A stretch of DNA of 57,189 nt. Source: an uncultured Lachnospiraceae bacterium (GTDB lineage Bacteria; Bacillota; Clostridia; Lachnospirales; Lachnospiraceae). Location: contig CACWRR010000014.1 of assembly GCA_902763335.1 (NCBI GenBank), forward strand, positions 1 to 57,189, read 5' to 3'. The notes beneath the pieces are model-generated. The model saw only the letters and a program-made list of their open reading frames with translations, was not told the origin of the DNA and made no database searches. A program made the translations under genes and the position numbers. Every line of letters begins with the position of its first letter. Position 1 is the stretch's first letter. Shown here piece by piece: positions 34,002 to 41,007 of the stretch.

Positions 34002-35054
34002 ATGATACAGACATATGAGTGCCCGGGTTGTGGGGCAGCTATGCAGTTTGACAGTGAAAAGCAGAAGATGGTATGTGATCACTGTGGAACATCGTGTACA
34101 GTAGAGGAACTTGAAGATATTCGCACTCACGATGTTGAGAGGGAGGATGAAGTAAGCGGCTCTTTTAGTGAACCGGAACAAAACGGAGAATTTAAGGTGT
34201 ATAAATGCCCGTCATGTGGCGCTGAATTGCTGACAGATGAGCACACATCCGCTACATTTTGCAGTTTTTGCGGCAGACCGAGTCTTGTGGAGGACAGATT
34301 AAGCGGTGTGTCTATGCCTTCGAGAGTTATTCCGTTCAAGATAAACAAAGAACAGGCTAAAGAACAATATCGTGCATGGGCGAAAAAAGGTATTCTCACA
34401 CCATCTGAATTTTACAGTAACAGTACTATAGAGAAAATTACAGGAATGTATGTACCGTTCTGGCTTTACGATTATAATGCACGAATGGAACTTTCGGCAG
34501 AGGCGACAAAAGTAAGGCATGAAACAAGAGGAGATTACAGATATACATACACAGATCATTACATGATTACCAGAGATGTCGAGGCGGATTATGATAAGAT
34601 TCCTGCTGACGCATCGGAGAAAATGCCGGATGATGTCATGGATAAACTTGAACCGTTCAAGTACGAGGACCTGACAGCATTTGAGATGCCGTATCTCTCC
34701 GGATATTACTCAGAGAAGTACAATTATACGGCAGAGGATATGAGCCAGAGAATAGAAAAGAGAATAAGAAAATACATATTAGACACTACAAGAAATACTA
34801 TAAAAGGATATACTACCGTAAATATCAGACATACAAATTCAAGACTTAACAAGCAGAATGCAGAATATGCGCTTATGCCTGTATGGGTACTGAATTGTCG
34901 TTATAAAGAAAAAGATTACCTGTTCACACTGAATGGGCAGACGGGAAAGATAGTTGCTGACAGACCGGTATCAAAGGAAAAAATGGCGATATGGTTTGTG
35001 GGTATTGCCGTAGTGGTATTTGTCATACTGATGATAATAGGATTTGCATTTTAG
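34002..35054 (+). CDS. TFIIB-type zinc ribbon-containing membrane protein
   Basis: This 350-residue protein has two zinc ribbons at the N-terminus: CPGCGAAM...CDHCG (about 6-30) and CPSCGAEL...CSFCG (about 69-92). A soluble domain of about 200 residues follows (IPFKINKEQAKEQYRAWAKKG, then MYVPFWLYDYNARM), and a single C-terminal membrane helix (IWFVGIAVVVFVILMIIGFAF). The family is widespread in Firmicutes, often beside TPM-domain or LemA-like genes, and its role is unknown. GGAG lies 6 bases before the chosen ATG; an in-frame ATG at 33990 lacks a ribosome site. The TPM gene follows 46 bases downstream. Confidence 0.75.
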   Translation: MIQTYECPGCGAAMQFDSEKQKMVCDHCGTSCTVEELEDIRTHDVEREDEVSGSFSEPEQNGEFKVYKCPSCGAELLTDEHTSATFCSFCGRPSLVEDRLSGVSMPSRVIPFKINKEQAKEQYRAWAKKGILTPSEFYSNSTIEKITGMYVPFWLYDYNARMELSAEATKVRHETRGDYRYTYTDHYMITRDVEADYDKIPADASEKMPDDVMDKLEPFKYEDLTAFEMPYLSGYYSEKYNYTAEDMSQRIEKRIRKYILDTTRNTIKGYTTVNIRHTNSRLNKQNAEYALMPVWVLNCRYKEKDYLFTLNGQTGKIVADRPVSKEKMAIWFVGIAVVVFVILMIIGFAF

Positions 35055-35100
35055 TGTGTGCATGCGGGTAAATCAGGTACCTGTGGAATAGGAGGAAAAG

Positions 35101-36021
35101 ATGAGAAAAAAATATAGTATTGCTGCACTTCTTATGGTGTGTCTTATGTATATCATGCTGTGCGGATACACGAATGAATATGACAGCAATGAAAATAAAG
35201 TGTATGATAATGCAGGATTATTGACGGAGGATCAGATTTCTGAACTCCAAAGTAAATGTGTGTCAGTAGCAGAGAAAACCAAACTTGATGTAGTCATATT
35301 GACCACCAATGATGCTGAAGGTAAGAATTCCACTGCATATGCAGATGATTTCTATGATGAAAACGGATTTGGATATGATCAGGGCGGATCGGGAATAATG
35401 ATGCTTATTGACATGGATAAAAGAAATGTGTGGTTATCCACAAAAGGAATTGCCATTGAATATTTTAACGATGACGATATAGATGATGTCCTTGACGATG
35501 TATTCAGATATATGGGAGAGGACAACAGGCGTTATGATATGGTGTGCGATACATTTCTGGATGATGTCTCTGAACATGTGGATGAAATTAATTCAAAATA
35601 TTATTCTGATGTTAAACCATGGTTTGAGGGCAATTATACAGATTATGAGGATTACAGACATAGCAACGATTATGTAAAGATTGAAGAAATGCGCCAAAAT
35701 AACAACGGCTATGTAAGAAGAAATATATTTTCAAGTGTTTTTGTTGATTTGTGTGTGTCAATCGTAGTGGCTCTCGTAGTGGTACTTATAATGTCATATA
35801 GCCAGAAATCCAAAATGACAGCAGACGGAAATACCTACATGAACAAGAATGATCTCATTATTCATGGTTCAAGAGATATGTTTTTAAGAACAACCGTTAC
35901 CAAGACTAAGATAGAAAGGGACAGTGGCGGAAGCGGTCATAGCGGTGGAGGTCACAGTGGCGGTTCCACACACAGAAGCAGCAGCGGTTCATCGCATGGC
36001 GGTGGCGGTCGAAGCTTCTAA
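35101..36021 (+). CDS. TPM-domain (YgcG-like) exported membrane protein
   Basis: This 306-residue protein has an N-terminal signal or anchor (about 1-22, with a cysteine in MLCGY that could be lipidated). A TPM domain follows (about 35-160; VYDNAGLLTEDQISELQSKC, LDVVILTTNDAEG). A second membrane helix lies at about 215-235 (FVDLCVSIVVALVVVLIM), and the tail is Gly/Ser/His-rich (GGSGHSGGGHSGG). TPM domains occur in photosystem maturation proteins and in bacterial membrane proteins with phosphatase-like or assembly roles; activity here is unknown. GGAGGAAAAG precedes the ATG. It pairs with the zinc-ribbon gene upstream, an arrangement that recurs in Clostridia. Confidence 0.78.
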   Translation: MRKKYSIAALLMVCLMYIMLCGYTNEYDSNENKVYDNAGLLTEDQISELQSKCVSVAEKTKLDVVILTTNDAEGKNSTAYADDFYDENGFGYDQGGSGIMMLIDMDKRNVWLSTKGIAIEYFNDDDIDDVLDDVFRYMGEDNRRYDMVCDTFLDDVSEHVDEINSKYYSDVKPWFEGNYTDYEDYRHSNDYVKIEEMRQNNNGYVRRNIFSSVFVDLCVSIVVALVVVLIMSYSQKSKMTADGNTYMNKNDLIIHGSRDMFLRTTVTKTKIERDSGGSGHSGGGHSGGSTHRSSSGSSHGGGGRSF

Positions 36022-36066
36022 AATACCGGATACAAAATTAAAATCAAAATAAAAGGAGAAAAAATT

Positions 36067-36585
36067 ATGAGTAACCCAATCGTAACATTTGAATTAAACA
36101 ACGGAGATATTATCAAAGCAGAATTATATCCTGATATAGCACCGAATACGGTAGCTAACTTTGTAAGTCTTGTCAACAAGGGATTTTATGACGGACTTAT
36201 CTTTCACCGTGTAATCAAGGGATTTATGATACAGGGAGGATGCCCGGAAGGAACAGGAATGGGCGGTCCTGGATATTCTATTAAGGGAGAATTTGCAAGA
36301 AACGGATTTGTAAATGAGCTTAAACACACAGAGGGAGTTCTCTCAATGGCAAGAGCTTATCATCCGGATTCAGCAGGTTCACAGTTCTTTATCATGCACA
36401 AGGATTCACCGCATCTTGATGGCGAATATGCAGCATTTGGAAAAGTTATCGAGGGAATGGAAAATGTAAATAAGATTGCAGAGAGTGCAACAGATTATAT
36501 GGATAAGCCGTTAGAGGATGTTATAATGAAAAAGGTGACTGTAGATACACAGGGTGTTGAATACGGAGAGCCGGAAAAATGTTAA
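36067..36585 (+). CDS. ppiB: Cyclophilin-type peptidyl-prolyl cis-trans isomerase
   Basis: This 172-residue cytoplasmic cyclophilin has [36 protein letters not shown] (about 24-58) with the catalytic Arg, [30 protein letters not shown] (about 92-111) and [15 protein letters not shown]. It catalyses proline isomerisation in protein folding. AAAGGAG precedes the ATG by 8 bases. Its stop overlaps the start of the next gene (HAD phosphatase) by 7 bases, so the two are coupled. Confidence 0.92.
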   Translation: MSNPIVTFELNNGDIIKAELYPDIAPNTVANFVSLVNKGFYDGLIFHRVIKGFMIQGGCPEGTGMGGPGYSIKGEFARNGFVNELKHTEGVLSMARAYHPDSAGSQFFIMHKDSPHLDGEYAAFGKVIEGMENVNKIAESATDYMDKPLEDVIMKKVTVDTQGVEYGEPEKC

Positions 36586-37253
36586 AAGCAGTGATATTTG
36601 ATATGGACGGGGTGCTGATAGACAGTGAACCCGTCCATTATCAGGCAAACAAAGAAATAATGGAAGAATTCGGATACAGCCTTGATTATGAGTATTATAA
36701 AGGATTTATAGGAAGCACGCTTACGCATATGTGGGAGACGCTTAAGAAAAAATATGATATAAAAAAAGACATTAAAGAGCTTAACGCCATGTCTGAGAAG
36801 TATTCAAGAGATGTAGTAAAGAGAGATGGATATATCAATATTCCGGGGGCATGCGAGCTTGTTAAAATGTTTAATAAAAACGGTATAAAGCTTGCTGTCG
36901 CATCGTCTTCCTCTGCATATATTATAGAAGACGTTCTGAACAGTCTTGGCATTAAAGAAGATTTTGATGCAGTGGTAAGTGGTGAAAATATAAAGAATCC
37001 TAAACCGGCACCGGATATTTTTCTTGCGGCAGCCGAAAAGATAGGTGTATCACCGGAGGAATGTATAGTTATAGAAGATTCGGCAAATGGAGTAAATGGT
37101 GCCAAAAAGGCGGGGATGACCGCCGTAGGCTATATAAATCCTAATTCCGGAGACCAGAATCTGTCAAATGCAGATTACCTTGTCGAGAGCTTTGAGGGGC
37201 TTGAGATGTCGTTTTTTGAGATGGTATACTGTCATGCGAACAATGAACCATGA
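36579..37253 (+). CDS. HAD-superfamily phosphatase (beta-phosphoglucomutase-like)
   Basis: This 224-residue protein has HAD motif [14 protein letters not shown] (about 8-20), a helical cap (about 20-85), motif II in [12 protein letters not shown] (about 105-116), motif III lysine in NPKPAPDIF (about 144-152) and motif [18 protein letters not shown] (about 169-184). It probably dephosphorylates or isomerises a sugar phosphate; the substrate is unknown. GGAGAG lies 8 bases before the ATG, inside ppiB. It is the intact relative of the decayed HAD fragment at 26108-26400. Confidence 0.85.
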   Translation: MLKAVIFDMDGVLIDSEPVHYQANKEIMEEFGYSLDYEYYKGFIGSTLTHMWETLKKKYDIKKDIKELNAMSEKYSRDVVKRDGYINIPGACELVKMFNKNGIKLAVASSSSAYIIEDVLNSLGIKEDFDAVVSGENIKNPKPAPDIFLAAAEKIGVSPEECIVIEDSANGVNGAKKAGMTAVGYINPNSGDQNLSNADYLVESFEGLEMSFFEMVYCHANNEP

Positions 37254-37259
37254 ACAGTA

Positions 37260-37754
37260 ATGGTCACAGACAGACTTATAATACGTGAAATTACCCTCGA
37301 TGATATAGACGAATTGTATGATATATATGCAGATGAAGAAGTTACAAAATATATAGACAATTTATATGAGAATCGGGAAGATGAGATAGAATTTACAAAG
37401 GCATATATAAAAAATATGTACGGCTTTTATGAGTATGGGATGTGGATTGTCCAGAAGAAGGATGGAAAGGTCATCGGCAGGGCAGGAATAAGCAACCGTG
37501 AAGTTGATGGAGAATCAGAACTGGAAATAGGTTACCTGATAGGAAAAACATATCAGAGGCACGGATACGGATATGAGGCGGTATGTGCCATTGTCAATTA
37601 TGCCTTTGATGAACTGGAAGCCGAAAAGCTGAACTGCTTTATAAGGGAAGGTAATCATGCCTCCGAGAAATTTGCAGAGAGACTGGGCTTTGAAAAAAAT
37701 AGTATAGTAAAGTGTGAAGATACTGAATATATTAGATATGTGAGAATGAAATAA
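37260..37754 (+). CDS. GNAT-family N-acetyltransferase
   Basis: This 164-residue protein starts DRLIIREITLDDIDELYDIYAD, the RimJ/RimL-type GNAT start. It has GRAGISNREVDGESELEIGYLIGKTYQRHGYGYEAV (about 79-114) containing the Q/R-x-x-G-x-G acetyl-CoA loop, and it ends EKFAERLGFEKNSIVK. It transfers an acetyl group from acetyl-CoA to an amine; the target is unknown. It starts 6 bases after the HAD gene stop with no clear ribosome site, so it probably depends on coupling. A terminator follows. Confidence 0.82.
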   Translation: MVTDRLIIREITLDDIDELYDIYADEEVTKYIDNLYENREDEIEFTKAYIKNMYGFYEYGMWIVQKKDGKVIGRAGISNREVDGESELEIGYLIGKTYQRHGYGYEAVCAIVNYAFDELEAEKLNCFIREGNHASEKFAERLGFEKNSIVKCEDTEYIRYVRMK

Positions 37755-37758
37755 TGAG

Positions 37759-37793
37759 GAAAAGGCAGATACCGAAATAACTGCCTTTTCTTA
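37759..37793 (+). terminator. Terminator of the ppiB-HAD-GNAT unit
   Basis: GAAAAGGCAG / CTGCCTTTTC is a perfect 10-bp stem with a 12-nt loop and a short T-rich tail, 5 bases after the GNAT stop. Confidence 0.7.
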
Positions 37794-37823
37794 AATATGT
37801 ATAATGTGAGGGAAAGTAAAAAA

Positions 37824-37854
37824 ACGAAGATTTCCCTATCAGGGACATCTTCGT
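37824..37854. repeat. Nested perfect hairpin with a T-run on the minus strand
   Basis: The outer stem ACGAAGAT / ATCTTCGT and inner stem TCCCT / AGGGA are perfect, with one unpaired base on each side between them and a 3-nt loop. On the minus strand it is followed by seven Ts, a textbook terminator. No leftward gene lies to its right within 1.3 kb, so what it terminates is unclear. On + the tail is weaker (TCTTTAA). Confidence 0.7.
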
Positions 37855-37951
37855 CTTTAATATAATTATATAAATTAAATAAAATTTGTCAACGTTTTTT
37901 ATGTAAAAAATGTGAAAATATAGGATAAATATAAACAAATACAATAAAAAT

Positions 37952-37969
37952 GTCGATAAGTAATATAAT
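37952..37969 (+). promoter_or_regulatory. Candidate promoter region of the 132-aa gene
   Basis: A perfect TATAAT lies at 37964-37969 but has no good -35. GTCGATAA (37952-37959) resembles the -10 of sigma-D/FliA flagellar promoters, and a TAAA lies 16 bases upstream (37932-37935; the consensus spacing is 15). Either could drive the gene. Confidence 0.3.
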
Positions 37970-38016
37970 TAGTATGTATTGATGATGTGATAATCGTGAT
38001 TGTTGGAGGTATTGCT

Positions 38017-38415
38017 ATGAATGTGATGAATTATCTGGATTACAACAGCATAGCGGATATAAGAAGGCTGATGCCTGTTACACCGGTGGATTCCGGTCGG
38101 ACACAGGAGTCGGTCGAAGTTGGCGTGCAGGATGTTAAAAATCCGTCAAATGCCGTACAGGAACAGAGCAGGGAAAGATTACTTCCGACAAAAGATGTTA
38201 TAGATTATGCTGTAAATTCTCATATGAAGACAGATAAGAATCTTATAGGTTCAGAGAGTGAACTTGAAAATCTTGATGTGACAAAGGCAATCTCTGATAT
38301 GCAGAAGGACAGCATATTAAAAGAATATCAGAGATTTGTCCAGAATCCTCAGAAGGAAAATATTAATCTGGATGACGGAATAGTTATAAAGAAAAAGTTA
38401 GGACAGGAAGAGTAA
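38017..38415 (+). CDS. Hypothetical protein (132 aa), coupled to truA
   Basis: TTGGAGG lies 6 bases before the ATG at 38017; an in-frame ATA/ATG extension back to 37987 has no ribosome site. The product is soluble. It has a disordered middle rich in Ser, Val and Gln, and a helical C-terminal half (VTKAISDMQKDSILKEYQRFVQ) that ends in a short acidic tail. I recognise no established domain; the helix pattern recalls small flagellum-associated proteins of Lachnospiraceae, which I cannot prove. Its stop TAA directly abuts the truA start codon. Confidence 0.6.
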   Translation: MNVMNYLDYNSIADIRRLMPVTPVDSGRTQESVEVGVQDVKNPSNAVQEQSRERLLPTKDVIDYAVNSHMKTDKNLIGSESELENLDVTKAISDMQKDSILKEYQRFVQNPQKENINLDDGIVIKKKLGQEE

Positions 38416-39156
38416 ATGTATAATTATAAAATTATAGTAAGTTATGACGGTACAGAGTACAGGGGATGGCAGAAACAGGGAAATACAAAAAATACCATAC
38501 AGGGTGCGTTAGAAAAGGCAGTCAGGGCTGTTACAGGTGAAACGGCTGAGGTTATCGGTTCGGGTAGAACGGATGCAGGTGTTCACGCTGTTGCCCAGAC
38601 TGCCAATTTTAAATTAAGTAAAAAATTTCCGGTTGAAAAACTAAAGGAAAAGCTTAACAGGAATGTGCATGACGATATATGTATACAGAGCGTGGAAGAA
38701 GTTGACGAGAGATTTCACAGCAGACTGAATGCGAAAGGAAAGACTTATCTTTACAGAATTCAGAATACGGTGGAGTCGGATGTTTTCCGGAAGAATTTTC
38801 AATATCATTATGATGCGGAACTGGACATAGATAAAATGAGACAGGCCGCACAGGTATTTGTGGGTACCCATGATTTTAAAAGTTTCTGTTCTAATAAGCA
38901 TATGAAGAAATCCACAGAGAGAACAGTATACTCTATAGATATAAGCAAATCTGATTCTGGTGAAATCCGCATGTTGTTTCACGGAAAAGGATTCTTATAT
39001 AACATGGTAAGGATAATGGTCGGAACTCTTATAGAAGCTGGACGTGGCGAAATAACACCTGAAGATATAGAACATATGATAGAACTTAAAGACAGAGAAA
39101 AAGCCGGAGCTACAGCTCCGGCCTGTGGACTTACCCTTCTCGAAGTTGAATATTGA
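38416..39156 (+). CDS. truA: tRNA pseudouridine(38-40) synthase TruA
   Basis: This 246-residue enzyme isomerises uridines 38-40 in the tRNA anticodon arm. Catalytic Asp is in GSGRTDAGVHA (about 49-59). The family blocks YDGTEYRGWQKQ (about 10-21), FHSRLNAKGKTYLYRI, DFKSFCS, FHGKGFLYNMVRIMVGTL (about 189-206) and APACGLTLLEVEY at the end are all present. GGACAGGAAGAG from the preceding gene serves as ribosome site. A perfect GCCGGAGCT / AGCTCCGGC palindrome lies in its last codons. Confidence 0.95.
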   Translation: MYNYKIIVSYDGTEYRGWQKQGNTKNTIQGALEKAVRAVTGETAEVIGSGRTDAGVHAVAQTANFKLSKKFPVEKLKEKLNRNVHDDICIQSVEEVDERFHSRLNAKGKTYLYRIQNTVESDVFRKNFQYHYDAELDIDKMRQAAQVFVGTHDFKSFCSNKHMKKSTERTVYSIDISKSDSGEIRMLFHGKGFLYNMVRIMVGTLIEAGRGEITPEDIEHMIELKDREKAGATAPACGLTLLEVEY

Positions 39157-39183
39157 TAAATTTATCTGCAACGGACTATACAA

Positions 39184-39375
39184 TTACACTGAAATATCTA
39201 TGGAATTGCCAAGATGTGGTGTAACGGAGTGCTCTATTGCAGCAGAATCAATCATTTCAACCATTACATTGCCTGTGACTTCAGACATATCAAGTGCTTT
39301 GCCAAGAACAAGAAGTCCGATGTCAGACTGTGCACCTGCCAGGGCAGTGTTTAAGGATAGCATTGAAATATCCAT
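39184..39375 (-). CDS. YjfB-family putative motility protein
   Basis: This 63-residue protein, MDISMLSLNTALAGAQSDIGLLVLGKALD, followed by a Met-rich helix, matches the small YjfB family found in flagellated Firmicutes. Its molecular role is unknown. AAGGAGG lies 9 bases from the ATG at 39375; the TTG two codons upstream is too close to it. It converges with truA. Together with the hypothetical gene before truA it hints that the organism is motile. Confidence 0.7.
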   Translation of the reverse strand: MDISMLSLNTALAGAQSDIGLLVLGKALDMSEVTGNVMVEMIDSAAIEHSVTPHLGNSIDISV

Positions 39376-39418
39376 ATGCAAGGTCCTCCTTTCGGGATTA
39401 AATGTTTATAGGTATTTG

Positions 39419-39488
39419 TAAAACTTACTAAGTTTTATACAGACTTGTGCAAATTTATAGGCTGCAACGCTCACACGTTTGCACAAGT
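39419..39488. repeat. Two inverted repeats upstream of the yjfB-like gene
   Basis: TAAAACTT-ACT-AAGTTTTA (39419-39437) is a perfect 8-bp repeat. GACTTGTGCAAA (39441-39452) and TTTGCACAAGTC (39477-39488) are a perfect 12-bp repeat with a 24-nt spacer. Neither has a T-run. They may fold in the yjfB leader or bind a regulator. Confidence 0.55.
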
Positions 39489-39620
39489 CATATATACAGT
39501 AGAGTTTTGTGATTACCTGTTAAGTACTTATATTATACTTTAATAGGAAGTATATGGCAAGGAAAAATCAGAAGTAAAATGTAGAATTCAAAATAAGTCA
39601 TGTAGAACGACAAGTAAATT
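39489..39620. other. Non-coding AT-rich stretch
   Basis: I see no coding sequence, RNA gene or clear operator between the yjfB leader and the antisense RNA promoter. Confidence 0.4.
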
Positions 39621-39649
39621 TTGACATTTATTTGTATGTGTGTTAATAT
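39621..39649 (+). promoter_or_regulatory. Strong promoter of the putative antisense RNA
   Basis: Consensus TTGACA (39621-39626) and TAATAT (39644-39649) are exactly 17 bases apart. The only transcription unit downstream is short and ends at the hairpin 39704-39745. Confidence 0.7.
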
Positions 39650-39655
39650 GATTAT

Positions 39656-39747
39656 AGAAAAAGAGTGATACCGATAGATGGTTAGCCCAATAAATTGTAT
39701 GACAAAAATTGCCGCTTAGTTTACCAGACTGGGGCGGCTATTTTTGT
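39656..39747 (+). ncRNA. Putative antisense RNA (antitoxin) of a type I module
   Basis: From the +1 expected about 7 bases after the TAATAT box, transcription would run about 90 nt to the bidirectional hairpin. The RNA would be complementary to the 3' end of the peptide mRNA and the last codons of the peptide. This convergent arrangement with overlapping 3' ends is that of txpA/RatA-type type I toxin-antitoxin pairs. RNA ends are inferred from promoter and terminator only. Confidence 0.5.
39704..39745. terminator. Shared bidirectional terminator of peptide mRNA and antisense RNA
   Basis: AAAAATTGCCGC / GCGGCTATTTTT is a 12-bp stem with one mismatch and an 18-nt loop, with T-runs in both directions. 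It starts right at the stop codon of the 32-codon gene. Confidence 0.8.
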
Positions 39748-39836
39748 GGTTTATGATTATCTTTGCCTAATGTATATCCGATACTAAAGCAGGTTAAGCC
39801 GAAACTTACTACTGCGATAAAATCAACAATGTCCAT
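39738..39836 (-). CDS. 32-residue hydrophobic peptide, putative type I toxin
   Basis: The peptide MDIVDFIAVVSFGLTCFSIG... ends in a charged tail (GKDNHKPQK). It has one membrane-spanning stretch and a Lys-rich end, the common shape of type I toxins and holin-like peptides that damage the cell membrane. A strong GGAGG (in GGAAAGGAGGGC) lies 9 bases before the ATG. A promoter with ideal spacing lies about 110 bases upstream, and the mRNA leader contains a hairpin (AGAGGG / CCCTCT at 39887-39905) that could limit translation. The 3' end overlaps an oppositely transcribed short RNA. Toxicity is inferred from this layout, not shown. Confidence 0.65.
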   Translation of the reverse strand: MDIVDFIAVVSFGLTCFSIGYTLGKDNHKPQK

Positions 39837-39944
39837 TGGTCTAGCCCTCCTTTCCAGTGGATTCCCTTTCAGGTTTCTATGTAATCAGAGGGTCACAGTC
39901 CCTCTGCTGAAGGACTAACCGCCTACCGTTATGGCAACACCCAT
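39837..39944 (-). promoter_or_regulatory. Structured 5' leader of the peptide mRNA
   Basis: About 108 nt lie between the expected transcription start and the ATG. It contains the AGAGGG / CCCTCT hairpin and ends in the strong ribosome site. Long folded leaders are usual for type I toxin mRNAs. Confidence 0.45.
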
Positions 39945-39950
39945 ATTTTG

Positions 39951-39979
39951 ATTATAACAGTCTAACGTGGTGTCTGCAA
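39951..39979 (-). promoter_or_regulatory. Promoter of the 32-residue peptide gene
   Basis: On the minus strand TTGCAG (39974-39979) and a perfect TATAAT (39951-39956) are exactly 17 bases apart. Confidence 0.7.
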
Positions 39980-40032
39980 TTAGAATTTTGACAATCCAGA
40001 AAAATTATACTATTAAAAAATAAAAAAAGTAC

Positions 40033-40061
40033 TTGACCTTTTCAAATCATTAATGTATAAT
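40033..40061 (+). promoter_or_regulatory. Promoter of tRNA-Gln
   Basis: TTGACC (40033-40038) and TATAAT (40056-40061) are 17 bases apart, 19 bases before the tRNA. Confidence 0.8.
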
Positions 40062-40080
40062 ATCACATGTCGCATGACAT

Positions 40081-40153
40081 TGGCCCATCGCCAAATGGTA
40101 AGGCACTGGACTCTGACTCCAGCATTTTCAAGGTTCGAATCCTTGTGGGCCAG
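40081..40153 (+). tRNA. tRNA-Gln (anticodon CTG)
   Basis: The cloverleaf is complete. The acceptor stem is TGGCCCA / TGGGCCA with discriminator G, the anticodon stem CTGGA / TCCAG encloses loop CTCTGAC with anticodon CTG (reads CAG), and the T arm is CAAGG-TTCGAAT-CCTTG. CCA is not encoded. It stands alone with its own promoter and terminator. Confidence 0.95.
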
Positions 40154-40161
40154 CTAATTAT

Positions 40162-40198
40162 AAAAAATCTTCCATCGGATTCGTTGGAAGATTTTTTG
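40162..40198 (+). terminator. Terminator of tRNA-Gln
   Basis: The 13-bp stem AAAAAATCTTCCA / TGGAAGATTTTTT with a 9-nt loop ends in a T-run, 8 bases after the tRNA. Confidence 0.9.
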
Positions 40199-40199
40199 C

Positions 40200-40239
40200 G
40201 TTATAGGAAATTGTTCCTGTAACACAAAAAACTTATTTA
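40200..40239 (+). promoter_or_regulatory. Candidate promoter with overlapping palindrome before the thioesterase gene
   Basis: TTGTTC (40211-40216) and TATTTA (40234-40239) are 17 bases apart. GTTATAGGAA / TTCCTGTAAC (40200-40223), an inverted repeat with one mismatch, overlaps the -35 and could be an operator of a lipid regulator; it does not match the FapR consensus I know. Confidence 0.35.
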
Positions 40240-40288
40240 TATGCCTATATTTTATTCAGGATTTTAGAGAGAAAGGAGCAACTTCATA

Positions 40289-41002
40289 ATGAAATACAGT
40301 TTTGATACGAGAGTGGGATACAGTGAGATAGCAGAAAATGGTTACATGACACCCGGAGCTATAGTTGATAAGTTTCAGGACTGTAGTAATTTTCAGTCAG
40401 AACATTTAGGTATTGGTCTGGAATATCTTATAAAACACAAAAGAGCGTGGATACTGAATTCGTGGCATATAGTATTTGAAAGACCATTGAAAATGGGAGA
40501 TAATATCCGTGTGTATACGTGGGCCCATAAGTTTGATAAAATGTTTGGATACAGAGATTTTATGATAGAGGATGCAGATGGCAACAGATGTGCAGCGGCG
40601 GTAAGCAGATGGATGCTCATGGATATAGAAAAGATGCGTCTATTGAAAATAACGGATGATGATGCTAAAATATATGGAGAAGATGAAGGTCTCGATATAG
40701 ACTATGGTAAGAGAAAATTATCTGTACCTGATGATATGACGGAAGTGGATGTTATAAAAATCAGGGGTTACCAGATAGATACCAATGGACATATGAACAA
40801 CGGATGGTATATTAAGGTGGCTACGGATTATATAGACAAAAAATATCCGGTAGCTGATATACATGTGGAATACAGAAAAGCTGCAATGTGCGGAGATGAA
40901 GTTGTAATAAAAAAACATACAGAGGATAAAATGACTACTATAGTAATGTGTGGCAGGAATGACGTGATATACTCTGTGGTAGAGATTAGACAGAAGGAGT
41001 AA
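40289..41002 (+). CDS. Acyl-ACP thioesterase (FatA/FatB-like, double hotdog)
   Basis: This 237-residue protein belongs to the bacterial acyl-ACP thioesterase family: YSFDTRVGYSEIAENGYMTPGAIVDKFQDCSNFQSE at the start, then VYTWAHKFDKMFGYRDFMI. The catalytic region of the second hotdog is YQIDTNGHMNNGWYIKVA (about 162-179) with the Asn and His. It releases fatty acids from acyl carrier protein and sets chain length or free fatty acid supply. AAAGGAG lies about 10 bases before the ATG. The CvfB-like gene follows 5 bases after its stop. Confidence 0.85.
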   Translation: MKYSFDTRVGYSEIAENGYMTPGAIVDKFQDCSNFQSEHLGIGLEYLIKHKRAWILNSWHIVFERPLKMGDNIRVYTWAHKFDKMFGYRDFMIEDADGNRCAAAVSRWMLMDIEKMRLLKITDDDAKIYGEDEGLDIDYGKRKLSVPDDMTEVDVIKIRGYQIDTNGHMNNGWYIKVATDYIDKKYPVADIHVEYRKAAMCGDEVVIKKHTEDKMTTIVMCGRNDVIYSVVEIRQKE

Positions 41003-41007
41003 CCGGT

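Noticed and set aside
39102-39124. Palindrome at the end of truA as a terminator
   Set aside because: GCCGGAGCT/AGCTCCGGC lies within conserved truA codons and has no T-run, so it is more likely coincidental than a true terminator.
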